From positions 1 through 36,652 of the forward strand of contig CANQGL010000018.1 in assembly GCA_947623185.1 (NCBI GenBank): 36,652 nt of DNA, read 5' to 3'. Position 1 is the first letter of the stretch, and every line of letters begins with the position of its first letter. Both the position numbers and the translations under genes were made by a program. The notes under the pieces were generated by a model. The model was not told the DNA's origin. It saw nothing but the letters and a program-made list of their open reading frames with translations, and did no database searches. The stretch is from an uncultured Lachnospiraceae bacterium (GTDB taxonomy: Bacteria; Bacillota; Clostridia; Lachnospirales; Lachnospiraceae). This document shows, in pieces, positions 23,817 to 32,446 of the stretch.

Positions 23817-25205
23817 ATGCAAGGACAGGAACATGTTGTCCTTTGGGTTTTTGCCGCGCTGGCCGTTGCGGCGGCGCTTGCTTTGCTCTGGTTCAAGGTG
23901 TTAAAGCGCGCCGTCTATCTCGGACCGGTCCGGCGTGAGATGAAGAAGGAAAAACAGTGGCTCCGCCGCGGCGAGTATAACGCCGCCATGGTGAAGGGAC
24001 GCCAGAATCTGGAAATGCTCCTGAATCTGGTCGCGGAGCTTAACGGGATCCAGCTCGACAATACGGCGCAGGCGGTCGCAAACGCGAGACTCGCGCAGGC
24101 GAACGGCGGACGGAACAAAAACCGGGGACGCGGAAAGAAAAATATCATGACCTACCAGCAGTTTGGCTGGTGGCTGGACGAAAAGGGCTACCTGGACCGG
24201 GTGGCGAAATGGGAACTGAACGAGATCAGGCTGATTGGAAACAGAGCGGTCCATGAAAACTATTCCTCGAAGGAGGAGGCGTGGAACCAGTACCGGTATC
24301 TGGAAGATCTTCTGAAGATCCTCTCGGAGAGCCATCCGATCAGGCAGCGCGGACAGGACGTCGCGCGACGCCAGAATGCCAGGCGTCAGAACGCAAGGCA
24401 GAATCATCCGAACGGACAGCAGAAACAGGGCGGACATAAAAAAGCAGCCGCCAAAAGCCCGACGGTCGCCAAAAGCCAGCCGTCGGTAAAGACGGCGAAG
24501 GCCGGGACCGACGGAAAGGACCAACAGGCGAAAAAGAATCAGCCTGCCGGAAAAGACCAGCAGGCAAAAAAGAGCCAGCTTGCCGCAAAGGATAAGCAGG
24601 CGCAGAAAAACCAGTCCGCCGGGAAAAACCGGCAGACCCGGAAGGATCAGTCCGCCGGCGGGAATCAGACCGCCTCAAAGAGCGGAAAACTGACCCGGGA
24701 GCAGCAGGAGGAAGCCAGACGGTTAAAGGAAGAACGCCGTCTCGCTGAAATGCAGTGTCAGGAGGAGGCGCGGAGACTCAAGGAGGAGCGCCGCCTCGCG
24801 GAACAGAAACGCCAGGAGGAGGCGCGGAAGCGCAAGGAGGAACGCCGCCTTGCGGAGCAGAAACGCCAGGAAGAAGCGCGGAAGCGCAAAGAGGAACGCC
24901 GTCTCGCTGAAATGCAGCGCCAGGAAGAGGCGCGGAAACGCAAAGAAGAGCGCGCGAGAAAGGCCGCGGAGCAGCAAAATGCGCAGAAGCAGAGCGCGCC
25001 GCAGCAAAACGTGCCGCAACAGAACGCACCGCAGCAGAGCGCGGGACCTTCCGTCCCGGCAGGACAGCAGAACGCGCAGGCAGCACCCGGAACTTCCGAA
25101 GAGGCGGAGAACGCCCGGAAGAAGCAGGCTGCGAAAAAGAAGAGCAGGAGACGCAGAAGACCGCGCAAACAGGCGAAAACGGTGGAAAAACAGGCGGAAG
25201 TCTGA
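23817..25205 (+). CDS. Membrane-anchored protein with DUF4145/HEPN-like domain and Lys/Gln/Arg-rich repetitive tail
   Basis: Encodes 462 residues. One N-terminal membrane helix (about 7-25) is followed by a helical domain (about 30-170) with KGRQNLEMLLNLVAELNG and ELNEIRLIGNRAVHENYS. The Arg...His pattern resembles DUF4145/HEPN-type folds, which often bind or cut RNA, but I cannot show catalysis. Residues 180-295 are a basic low-complexity linker. Residues 297-380 are an 18-residue coiled-coil repeat of the form QEEARxxKEERRLAExxx. Then a Gln/Asn/Pro-rich stretch and a basic C-terminus (KKKSRRRRRPRK). The start codon follows GGAGAG at a wide spacing. Its place in a glycan operon is unexplained. 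Confidence 0.6.
   Translation: MQGQEHVVLWVFAALAVAAALALLWFKVLKRAVYLGPVRREMKKEKQWLRRGEYNAAMVKGRQNLEMLLNLVAELNGIQLDNTAQAVANARLAQANGGRNKNRGRGKKNIMTYQQFGWWLDEKGYLDRVAKWELNEIRLIGNRAVHENYSSKEEAWNQYRYLEDLLKILSESHPIRQRGQDVARRQNARRQNARQNHPNGQQKQGGHKKAAAKSPTVAKSQPSVKTAKAGTDGKDQQAKKNQPAGKDQQAKKSQLAAKDKQAQKNQSAGKNRQTRKDQSAGGNQTASKSGKLTREQQEEARRLKEERRLAEMQCQEEARRLKEERRLAEQKRQEEARKRKEERRLAEQKRQEEARKRKEERRLAEMQRQEEARKRKEERARKAAEQQNAQKQSAPQQNVPQQNAPQQSAGPSVPAGQQNAQAAPGTSEEAENARKKQAAKKKSRRRRRPRKQAKTVEKQAEV
24705..24956 (+). repeat. 54-base in-frame tandem repeat encoding an 18-residue coiled-coil unit
   Basis: Units begin at 24705, 24759, 24813 and 24867, with a partial fifth from 24921. Each encodes QEEAR(R/K)(L/R)KEERRLAE plus three variable residues. 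The copies differ mostly at synonymous or conservative positions. Such repeats can change copy number by slippage or recombination without breaking the frame. Confidence 0.85.
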
Positions 25206-25243
25206 TATACTTTCCCTGAGTTTACCGTTTACGGAGGACTTGG

Positions 25244-26764
25244 ATGAAGAAATACAGGAAATATGTTTATATGGGGCTTCCGGTCTTAGGCGTCCTGTTT
25301 TATCTGGCCTATCTCCATCGGGCGACGATCGATATCATCTATTCGGATTATATCCGGCTGATCAATTCCTATCTCCCGGATGTATGGGATCCGAAGAAGT
25401 TTTTTGTCGCCGATCTGCTGACGCGCATTCCGATCAATTATCTGGAGCGCGGGATCAACGTGATGCTTTTCGGCTACAGCGTAACGTTCGACCGCGTCAT
25501 GGGCGTCCTCGGTTTCGGGCTCTCGGCGCTCCTTATCGCGTCGTACTGCAGGAAAAAAAGGATCGGCCTCGGGTGGTATACGGCGATGGTCGTGTTCATG
25601 TTCAGCCTCAACAAGTGGGAAATGCTTTATAACGGAACGGGATGGGTGCATTTCCTGGCGTTTGCGTGCTTTTACCACAATTATCTTGTGCTGGACAGAA
25701 TCTATGCCGGGAGGGCAAAAAAGGGCGATCTGATCCGTCTGGGGCTGCTTCCCGCCCTCATTACGGTTTTTATCGCGGGGCCTTACTGCGCGATCTATAT
25801 CGTGACGCTGGTGATCTCGTATCTCTTTATCCTGATGCGGAACGCGCTGATCCGTTACCGTGAGCGGAGCGGTTCGGACAACTGGTTCGTCACCCGTTTC
25901 GGCCCGCGTTACTGCGAGCTTTCGGCGAAACAGCTGATCCTGCTCGCCGGGCTTTCGGCGTGGCCGATGCTCCTGTACCTCTGGAGCCATTCGCATGCGG
26001 TCTACGACTATTCGGGCGCTACCGATGCGCCTCTGCTTGGGACGCTGATCGCCCAGCCGGTGTTCTTTATCAAGTTTTTCCTGAAATCGTTCGCCTCGAT
26101 GGTGCTTGGAACGGAGCTGATCACGAGATGGATCGATTTCGTCCCCGGAAAGGTCTGGTGCCTGCTGGGCCTGCTCGTCATCCTGACGTATTTCCTGGCG
26201 CTGTGGCTGAACTTTTACTACCGCATCGCCGAGAAAACGATCTTTCCGCTGATGCTTCTGGCGGGCGGGGCGATGAACCATATGATGGTGCTGATCACGC
26301 GCTGGATCTTTATCCCGAAGGACATCTACGGCATGAGTTCGCGCTACGCGCTGCAGTACCAGATCGGGATCATCGGAATCTTTCTGACGTTCGCCCTGGC
26401 GGCAAAAGAGTATAAAAAAGCGGAGGCGGTGCACGCGAGATCCGGGAAAACGGGCGGCGACGCTCTGCGCAGGCGGGTCTACCGCCTGACGGTCGCGGTC
26501 GCGGCGGTTTTCGTGATCGGAAACGTGATCACGACGGCCGAGGAATACTACAACGGGATCCATCGCCGCATTCATAACGAATACGTCCACATCGACGTAT
26601 GGGATTTTGAGAACCTGACCGATGAGGAGCTGTCGGCTTCTCTGGAATACAGCAAGGAAGGCATCCGGGAGGCGCTCACGACGCTCAAGGAGAACGGCTG
26701 GAACATTTTCCGCGAGACGGAAGCGCCCTATTACAAAGAGATCATGGATCCGGAACTCGACTGA
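25244..26764 (+). CDS. Polytopic membrane protein, possible GT-C-type transferase
   Basis: Encodes 506 residues with about ten hydrophobic segments and a short polar C-terminus (about 445-506). After the first helix the segment IIYSDYIRLINSYLPDVWDPKKFF has an Asp in the position of the GT-C extracellular loop. It resembles the 664-residue protein two genes upstream in organisation but lacks its C-terminal domain. The family is not recognised with confidence; a surface-glycan transferase or polymer-handling protein is inferred from context. CGGAGG at 25231-25236 supports the start. Confidence 0.6.
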   Translation: MKKYRKYVYMGLPVLGVLFYLAYLHRATIDIIYSDYIRLINSYLPDVWDPKKFFVADLLTRIPINYLERGINVMLFGYSVTFDRVMGVLGFGLSALLIASYCRKKRIGLGWYTAMVVFMFSLNKWEMLYNGTGWVHFLAFACFYHNYLVLDRIYAGRAKKGDLIRLGLLPALITVFIAGPYCAIYIVTLVISYLFILMRNALIRYRERSGSDNWFVTRFGPRYCELSAKQLILLAGLSAWPMLLYLWSHSHAVYDYSGATDAPLLGTLIAQPVFFIKFFLKSFASMVLGTELITRWIDFVPGKVWCLLGLLVILTYFLALWLNFYYRIAEKTIFPLMLLAGGAMNHMMVLITRWIFIPKDIYGMSSRYALQYQIGIIGIFLTFALAAKEYKKAEAVHARSGKTGGDALRRRVYRLTVAVAAVFVIGNVITTAEEYYNGIHRRIHNEYVHIDVWDFENLTDEELSASLEYSKEGIREALTTLKENGWNIFRETEAPYYKEIMDPELD

Positions 26765-26877
26765 CAAGAAGCCCGGACAGCCCTAAGAGCGCGGCGCAAA
26801 AGCGCCGGCGGGGCAAACAAGAACAGACAGAGAACAGACGGAGCGCAAACGGAGCACACCAATAGGAGGGAACCGAG

Positions 26878-27651
26878 ATGAAGGTTGTAATTCTGGCAGG
26901 CGGATTCGGAACGCGGATCAGTGAGGAAAGCCATCTGAAACCGAAGCCGATGGTCGAGATCGGGGAGAAACCGATCTTGTGGCACATCATGAAATACTAT
27001 TCGCAGTACGGCTACAATGAATTTATCATCTGCCTCGGCTACAAGCAGTATGTGGTAAAGGAATTCTTTGCCGATTACTTCCTGCACACTTCGGATGTGA
27101 CCTTCGATCTGGCGAACAATTCGATGAAGGTCCACAACAATTATTCGGAGCCGTGGAAGGTGACGCTGATCGACACCGGCCTCAACACGATGACCGGCGG
27201 CCGTGTCAAGCGGATCCAAGAGTATGTCGGGGACGAGCCGTTCATGCTGACCTACGGCGACGGCGTCGCGGACATCAATTTGAACGATCTGGAGCGGTTC
27301 CACCGAGGACACGGAAAGATCGCCACGATCACCGCGGTCAACATCGGCCAGCGCTTCGGCGTCCTGGATATCGACGACGGCGGCATGATCAACGCGTTCC
27401 GCGAGAAGAACGACGAGGACGGCGGATTGATCAACGGCGGATTTATGGTGATGAATCCCGGCGTATTCGACTACATAGAGGGCGATACGACGGTATTTGA
27501 GCAGGGGCCGTTACGCAATCTGGCAAGGGATGGCGAACTGATGGCGTACCGGCACGAGGGCTTCTGGCGCTGCATGGATACCCAGCGCGAGCGCGAACAG
27601 CTTGAAAAGTTGTGGCAGTCCGGGAAAGCCCCGTGGAAGATCTGGGAGTAG
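26878..27651 (+). CDS. rfbF: Glucose-1-phosphate cytidylyltransferase
   Basis: Encodes 257 residues. The nucleotidyltransferase signature is VILAGGFGTRISEE followed by LKPKPMVEIGEKPILWHIMK. The YGDGVADINL metal-binding segment and the GFWRCMDTQRE ending are typical of RfbF. It makes CDP-glucose from CTP and glucose-1-phosphate, the first step to 3,6-dideoxyhexoses. AGGAGG at 26863-26868 is the ribosome site. The 113-base gap before it shows no promoter I can support. Confidence 0.95.
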   Translation: MKVVILAGGFGTRISEESHLKPKPMVEIGEKPILWHIMKYYSQYGYNEFIICLGYKQYVVKEFFADYFLHTSDVTFDLANNSMKVHNNYSEPWKVTLIDTGLNTMTGGRVKRIQEYVGDEPFMLTYGDGVADINLNDLERFHRGHGKIATITAVNIGQRFGVLDIDDGGMINAFREKNDEDGGLINGGFMVMNPGVFDYIEGDTTVFEQGPLRNLARDGELMAYRHEGFWRCMDTQREREQLEKLWQSGKAPWKIWE

Positions 27652-27663
27652 GGGAAAGTGATT

Positions 27664-28740
27664 ATGGATCTGAAAGAGACATTTGATTTTTATAAAGGGA
27701 AAAAGGTCCTTGTGACCGGCCACACCGGCTTTAAGGGGAGCTGGCTCTGTCGGATCCTCGTGAACGCGGGGGCCGAGGTGACCGGCTACGCGCTTGAGCC
27801 GCCGACCGAACCGGCGCTGTTTCCGATGGCGGATCTGGAAAAAAACATGAACTCGGTCGTCGGGGATATCCGCGATCTGAAGTGCTTAAAGCAGGTGTTT
27901 TCCGCAGCGCAGCCGGAGATCGTGTTCCACTTGGCCGCGCAGCCGATCGTGCGCGATTCGTATAAAGATCCGGTCTACACCTATGAGACGAACGTCATGG
28001 GGACCGTGAACGTTCTGGAATGCGCGCGCCTGTTTCCGTGCGTGCGGTCGCTTTTGAACGTCACGACCGACAAGGTCTATGAAAATATGGAGTGGGAGTA
28101 TGGATACCGCGAGACCGACCGGCTCGACGGCTACGATCCGTATTCCAACAGCAAATCGTGCTCCGAGCTTGTGACTCACAGCTATAAAAAAGCGTTTTTT
28201 GACGACGGACGCTGCGCGGTCTCGACGGCCCGCGCGGGTAACGTGATCGGCGGCGGCGATTTCGCCAACGACCGCATCATTCCGGACTGCGTGCGCGCGG
28301 CTTTAAGCGGCGGGACGATCGCAGTGCGGAACCCGTATTCGACGCGCCCCTTCCAGCATGTGTTGGAGCCGCTGGCCGTATACCTCGCGATCGCGAAGGA
28401 GCAGTATGAGGACAGGGAAAAAGCCGGTTACTACAACGTCGGCCCGGACGACGCGGACTGCGTGCACACGGGCGAACTGGTCGATCTGTTCTGTTCGGCC
28501 TGGGGCGACGGTATGAGATGGGAAAACAAAAGCGACGGCGGTCCGCACGAGGCCAATTTCCTGAAGCTCGACTGTTCGAAGATCAAAACGGTCTTCGGAT
28601 GGCGGCCGAGATACGGCATCCGCGAGGCGGTCGCCATGTCGGTCGAATGGTACAGGACTTACGGCGCGGGCGGCGATACGGTCTCCGTCATGGACCGCCA
28701 GATCAGCGACATGTTCGGCACGGACCGGGCGGCGCGGTAA
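27664..28740 (+). CDS. rfbG: CDP-glucose 4,6-dehydratase
   Basis: Encodes 358 residues of extended short-chain dehydrogenase. The NAD-binding loop is VTGHTGFKGSWLC near residue 18, and the catalytic YSNSK (Tyr-x-x-x-Lys) is near residue 160. AGNVIGGGDFANDRIIPDCVRA and FQHVLEPL are typical of this group. It converts CDP-glucose to CDP-4-keto-6-deoxyglucose. ATG 27664 is chosen because AGGGG ends 9 bases before it; a GTG at 27658 would be too close. It follows rfbF after 12 bases. Confidence 0.95.
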   Translation: MDLKETFDFYKGKKVLVTGHTGFKGSWLCRILVNAGAEVTGYALEPPTEPALFPMADLEKNMNSVVGDIRDLKCLKQVFSAAQPEIVFHLAAQPIVRDSYKDPVYTYETNVMGTVNVLECARLFPCVRSLLNVTTDKVYENMEWEYGYRETDRLDGYDPYSNSKSCSELVTHSYKKAFFDDGRCAVSTARAGNVIGGGDFANDRIIPDCVRAALSGGTIAVRNPYSTRPFQHVLEPLAVYLAIAKEQYEDREKAGYYNVGPDDADCVHTGELVDLFCSAWGDGMRWENKSDGGPHEANFLKLDCSKIKTVFGWRPRYGIREAVAMSVEWYRTYGAGGDTVSVMDRQISDMFGTDRAAR

Positions 28741-28783
28741 AGAGCGCGCCCGCCGGAGAATCTTACAGAAAAGGACGATAGCT

Positions 28784-30124
28784 ATGTTTGAAAATAAAAC
28801 CGAAGCGCAGGCGCGGGCCGAGATCCTGGCGCTGACGGCAGAATATGCGGAGCGGTTCCACAGCCGGAAAAAGGAGTTTAAGGAGGGGGACCGGATCCCT
28901 TACGCATCCCGTGTCTACGACAGCGCGGAGATGGTAAACCTGGTGGACAGCGCGCTGGAGTTCTGGCTGACCTCCGGCCGCTATACCGAGGAGTTCGAGC
29001 GCAAACTGGCCGGATACCTTGGCGTGCGTTTCTGCTCGCTGGTCAATTCCGGTTCATCCGCCAATCTGCTCGCTTTTATGGCGCTGACCTCGCCGCTTCT
29101 GGGAGAGCGCCGGATCGAGCGCGGGGACGAGATCATCACCGTGGCGGCCGGATTCCCGACGACCGTGGCTCCCGCGATCCAGTACGGTGCGGTACCGGTC
29201 TTCGTGGACGTCACGATCCCGCAGTACAACATCGACGTGGCCGCGATGGAACACGCGGTCTCCGCGCGGACGAAGGCCGTCATGCTGGCGCATACGCTTG
29301 GAAATCCGTTCGATCTTAAGGCGGTCCGGGATTTCTGCACGCGCCATCACCTCTGGCTGATCGAGGACAACTGCGACGCTCTGGGATCGCGCTATACGAT
29401 CGACGGCGAGGAAAGACTGACCGGCACGGTCGGCGACATCGGGACCTCCAGCTTCTACCCGCCGCATCACATGACGATGGGCGAGGGCGGAGCCGTTTAC
29501 ACCGACGATCCGCTGTTAAATAAGATCATCCGCTCGCTCCGCGACTGGGGACGCGACTGCTCCTGCCCGCCCGGACACGACAATCTCTGCGGGCACCGCT
29601 TCGACAGGCAGTACGGAGAGCTCCCGAAGGGCTACGATCATAAATATGTGTATTCGCATTTCGGCTACAACTTAAAGGCGACGGACATGCAGGCGGCGAT
29701 CGGCTGCGCGCAGCTCGACAAATTCCCGTCGTTCGTGGAGAAACGCCGCCATAACTTTGACCGGCTTTATGCGGCGCTTGTCGGTACGGCGGACAGGCTG
29801 ATCCTGCCGGAGGCCGCTCCCGGGTCAAAACCGAGCTGGTTCGGATTCCTGGTCACCTGCAGGCCGGGGACGGACCGCGGACGCCTGGTGCGCTATATCG
29901 AGGATCACGGCGTGCAGACCCGGATGCTCTTCGCGGGCAATCTCATCAAGCATCCCTGTTTTGACGGGATGCGCGCGAGCGGCGAGGGCTACCGCATTGT
30001 CGGGGAACTTACGAACACCGACCGCATCATGTCGGATTCCTTCTGGGTGGGCGTATATCCGGGCATGACCGACGAGAAGATCGACTATATGGCAAAAGTG
30101 ATAAAAGAGGGACTGAAACAGTGA
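28784..30124 (+). CDS. rfbH: CDP-4-keto-6-deoxyglucose-3-dehydrase (E1)
   Basis: Encodes 446 residues of the PMP-dependent DegT/AspC-fold family. The internal-aldimine Lys of aminotransferases is replaced by His in SSFYPPHHMTMGEGG, the mark of E1. The cluster CSCPPGHDNLC (CxCx7C), with an upstream Cys in EDNCDALG, fits the E1 [2Fe-2S] site. The enzyme removes the C3 hydroxyl but needs the iron-sulfur flavin reductase E3 to finish. No E3 gene is in the window. It overlaps the LicD gene by 4 bases. Confidence 0.95.
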   Translation: MFENKTEAQARAEILALTAEYAERFHSRKKEFKEGDRIPYASRVYDSAEMVNLVDSALEFWLTSGRYTEEFERKLAGYLGVRFCSLVNSGSSANLLAFMALTSPLLGERRIERGDEIITVAAGFPTTVAPAIQYGAVPVFVDVTIPQYNIDVAAMEHAVSARTKAVMLAHTLGNPFDLKAVRDFCTRHHLWLIEDNCDALGSRYTIDGEERLTGTVGDIGTSSFYPPHHMTMGEGGAVYTDDPLLNKIIRSLRDWGRDCSCPPGHDNLCGHRFDRQYGELPKGYDHKYVYSHFGYNLKATDMQAAIGCAQLDKFPSFVEKRRHNFDRLYAALVGTADRLILPEAAPGSKPSWFGFLVTCRPGTDRGRLVRYIEDHGVQTRMLFAGNLIKHPCFDGMRASGEGYRIVGELTNTDRIMSDSFWVGVYPGMTDEKIDYMAKVIKEGLKQ

Positions 30125-30990
30125 GCACAAATCAGGCGGCGGAAAGCGGCGCAAAGGCATTCGATCTGAGCCGGGTCCATGAAGTGAACCTTAAGATGTT
30201 GAAGGAGATCGACCGCATCTGCCGGAAACACGGAATACAATACGCTCTCGATTCCGGAACGCTCCTGGGGGCGATCCGCCATCAGGGCTTTATCCCATGG
30301 GACGACGACGTGGACGTGATGTTTACGCGCAAAAACTACGAAAAGTTTGCGCGGGTCGCGCGGCGCGAACTTCCGCCCGGCATGTCGTTCGTCGAGCCGA
30401 ACGAGTACCATGACGGGACGGCTTTTTATGATTTCGTTCCGCGGCTGATCTACGAAAACAGCCGTAAATTTGAGGAATCCGGGAAGATGGCGTTTTACGA
30501 CGAGAAGATCAGCAGGCTTTGCGTGGATCTGTTCATCGCCGACGCGCTGCCGGATGGGAAACTCACAAAACCGCTTACCAGGCTTTGCCACTGCGTCGTT
30601 TACGGGCTGGCGCTGGGACACCGCTGGAAGGTCGATCTTTCCGACTATAAAGGCATAATGAAGGCTTTTGTTTTCGTGCTTTCGGGTATCGGAAAACGGA
30701 TCCCGTTCCCTGTGATCTACCGCATGTGGAAGGGACTTTGCAGGAAGGATCTCGGAAAGCCGACTCACCTTTATTTTTATTCGAGTTACGCCCCGGATTA
30801 TTTCTATGTGGAGATCGAGAAGGACGTGACGGACCGGGTGCTGGAAGTACCGTTTGAGGATACGAAGCTTTATATCCCGGAGGGCTGGGACGCCTATTTA
30901 AAGCAGGTGTACGGCGATTACCGGAAGCTCCCGCCCGAGGAAAAACGGATCCCGGAGCATTCGGATATGGAGATCAGGATCTATGGATAA
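30121..30990 (+). CDS. LicD family nucleotidyl/phospho-alcohol transferase
   Basis: Encodes 289 residues. The LicD signature is HGIQYALDSGTLLGAIRHQGFIPWDDDVDVMF, with the DDDVD metal-binding acidic cluster near residue 60. LicD proteins attach phosphocholine or similar phospho-alcohols to teichoic acids or glycans. The start is GTG 30121, sharing GTGA with the rfbH stop, with GAGGGA upstream. No choline kinase, cytidylyltransferase or uptake genes are nearby, so the donor is unknown. The C-terminal EGWDAYLKQVYGDYRKLPP is also typical. Confidence 0.92.
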   Translation: MSTNQAAESGAKAFDLSRVHEVNLKMLKEIDRICRKHGIQYALDSGTLLGAIRHQGFIPWDDDVDVMFTRKNYEKFARVARRELPPGMSFVEPNEYHDGTAFYDFVPRLIYENSRKFEESGKMAFYDEKISRLCVDLFIADALPDGKLTKPLTRLCHCVVYGLALGHRWKVDLSDYKGIMKAFVFVLSGIGKRIPFPVIYRMWKGLCRKDLGKPTHLYFYSSYAPDYFYVEIEKDVTDRVLEVPFEDTKLYIPEGWDAYLKQVYGDYRKLPPEEKRIPEHSDMEIRIYG

Positions 30991-31927
30991 ACTGCTGTCG
31001 GTCGTTGTATCGGTTTATAACGAAGAACTGGCGCTGCGCGAATATTATGCGGAGACAACGGAAGTGCTGCGGGGGCTTGTCGGGACGTGGGACTACGAGC
31101 TTCTTTTCATCAACGACGGGAGCACCGACGGGTCGGCGGCGATCTTAAAGAAACTGGCGGAGGAAGACCGGAAGGTAAAGATCGTCAGCTTTTCCCGCAA
31201 TTTCGGCCATGAGGCGGCTATGATCGCCGGGATCGATTACGCGAAGGGCGACGGGATCATCTGCATGGATGCGGATCTGCAGCATCCGCCGGAATGCATC
31301 CCGCAGATCGTGGGTAAGCTCGAGGAAGGCTATGAGGTCATCACCATGGTCCGTATGCATAACCGGACGGCGGGCGTTCTGAAAAACATCACCTCCTCCG
31401 CGTTCTATGCGCTGATCAACCGGCTTTCCGACGTCCAGTTCGACGCCAACGCCTCCGATTTCTTTGCGGTCGGACGCGAGGCCGCCGATATCCTGCGGAA
31501 GAATTACCGGGAAAAGGTGCGCTTTTTGCGCGGGTATGTCCAGAGCATCGGATTTGCGCGGGCGACGATCCCTTACGAGGCGAAACCGCGCTTTGCCGGG
31601 GAGAGCAAATACAGCATCCACAAGCTGTTCACGTTTGCGGTCAACACGCTTCTGTGCTTTTCCGACCTGCCGCTAAGACTCGGCATCTATGCGGGGATCG
31701 TGGCGGCGCTGTTCGGGATCATCGTCATGGTCTATACGATCTACACCTGGGCGAGGTACGGAGCTCCCAGCGGCTACGCGACGATCGTCGTGCTGATCTC
31801 GTTCATGTTTGCGATGCTGTTCGTCATCGTCGGGATCATCGGCGAGTATATCGCGATCCTGTTCGCCGAGCTCAAGGACCGGCCGGTATATATCGTGGCA
31901 GACACGGAGAATATTGAAAAACGGTGA
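30983..31927 (+). CDS. Family 2 glycosyltransferase of GtrB/DPM1 type
   Basis: Encodes 314 residues. The GT-A domain has SVVVSVYNEE, LLFINDGSTDGS and the metal-binding MDADLQHPPE near residue 95. It ends with two membrane helices (about 230-255 and 265-290). This build is typical of enzymes that load a sugar onto undecaprenyl phosphate for use outside the cell. Such a product would suit GT-C enzymes of the kind suggested upstream. It overlaps the LicD gene by 8 bases and is the last gene before a strong terminator. Confidence 0.92.
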   Translation: MDKLLSVVVSVYNEELALREYYAETTEVLRGLVGTWDYELLFINDGSTDGSAAILKKLAEEDRKVKIVSFSRNFGHEAAMIAGIDYAKGDGIICMDADLQHPPECIPQIVGKLEEGYEVITMVRMHNRTAGVLKNITSSAFYALINRLSDVQFDANASDFFAVGREAADILRKNYREKVRFLRGYVQSIGFARATIPYEAKPRFAGESKYSIHKLFTFAVNTLLCFSDLPLRLGIYAGIVAALFGIIVMVYTIYTWARYGAPSGYATIVVLISFMFAMLFVIVGIIGEYIAILFAELKDRPVYIVADTENIEKR

Positions 31928-31973
31928 AGCGGAAGGGCTAATAGTGACAAGTAACCATTTAGCCGCAGAGGGT

Positions 31974-32001
31974 GGCGTGACGATGTGTCACGCCGTCTTT
32001 T
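31974..32001 (+). terminator. Terminator of the surface-glycan region
   Basis: GGCGTGAC (31974-31981) pairs perfectly with GTCACGCC (31987-31994) around a 5-base loop, followed by GTCTTTT. It also marks the border after which the sequence becomes more AT-rich. Confidence 0.88.
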
Positions 32002-32106
32002 GCATAGGCTTTGCCCTGTGGAACATGTCTTCGCTTTCGCGTTTCGAAAAATAGGAACATATGAAATGAATTCCCAATTGCTATGCTGAAATCCATTCAC
32101 GAAATC

Positions 32107-32135
32107 TTGAATAAATCACATTTTGATGATATGCT
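32107..32135 (+). promoter_or_regulatory. Promoter of the XRE regulator
   Basis: TTGAAT (32107-32112) and TATGCT (32130-32135) are 17 bases apart, with TGA before the -10 box. Initiation near 32142 gives a short leader with AGGAGAGG. Confidence 0.65.
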
Positions 32136-32161
32136 ATTAGTAGCTTAGGAGAGGTGCGGAC

Positions 32162-32368
32162 ATGGCCGTCAGCTATAAAAAATTATTTCATTTGATGATT
32201 GAGAAAAATATTTCAAATACAAGCTTGCAAGAACAGGCGGGTTTTTCTGCTAATATTATAACGAGAATGAAGAGAGGGCAATATATCTCTTTGCAGAGTG
32301 TTGAGAATATTTGTCATGCTTTGAATTGCCGCGTAGAGGACATTTTAGAATTCACAGAGGAACAATAA
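32162..32368 (+). CDS. Small XRE/Cro-type helix-turn-helix regulator
   Basis: Encodes 68 residues, consisting almost entirely of a five-helix Cro/CI fold. The HTH lies at about residues 20-42 (SLQEQAGFSANIITRMKRGQ), followed by SLQSVENICHALNCRVEDILEF. Such stand-alone Cro-like proteins often precede restriction-modification or defence genes and time their expression. AGGAGAGG at 32147-32154 is the ribosome site. The base composition is more AT-rich than the glycan genes to the left, in line with acquisition. It lies 78 bases before the helicase. Confidence 0.9.
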   Translation: MAVSYKKLFHLMIEKNISNTSLQEQAGFSANIITRMKRGQYISLQSVENICHALNCRVEDILEFTEEQ

Positions 32369-32399
32369 GACAATTCAATATTAACACTTGTATATTTGG

Positions 32400-32428
32400 T
32401 TTTGAAAGATAAACGATGATATTACAAT
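32400..32428 (+). promoter_or_regulatory. Possible promoter of the helicase-DUF4391-DUF1016 genes
   Basis: TTTTGA (32400-32405) and TACAAT (32423-32428) are 17 bases apart in the AT-rich gap after the regulator. The -10 is good and the -35 is weak. It could be the target of the XRE protein, though no clear operator palindrome is seen. Confidence 0.4.
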
Positions 32429-32446
32429 TCTTAAAGAGGTGTGCCT

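Noticed and set aside
24705-24956. Regular 54-base repeats that could suggest a CRISPR-like array
   Set aside because: There are no unique spacers; the repeats are contiguous, in frame and encode a coiled-coil unit of a longer protein.
25286-26767. Long open frame of 493 codons on the minus strand
   Set aside because: It mirrors the membrane-protein gene on the plus strand. Its product is a charged, low-complexity Asp/Arg/His/Gln-rich sequence typical of the antisense of GC-rich genes.
31928-32161. Attachment site or mobile-element end at the left border of the defence genes
   Set aside because: No tRNA, integrase, transposase or convincing direct/inverted repeat pair can be seen; only the terminator and a promoter are supported.
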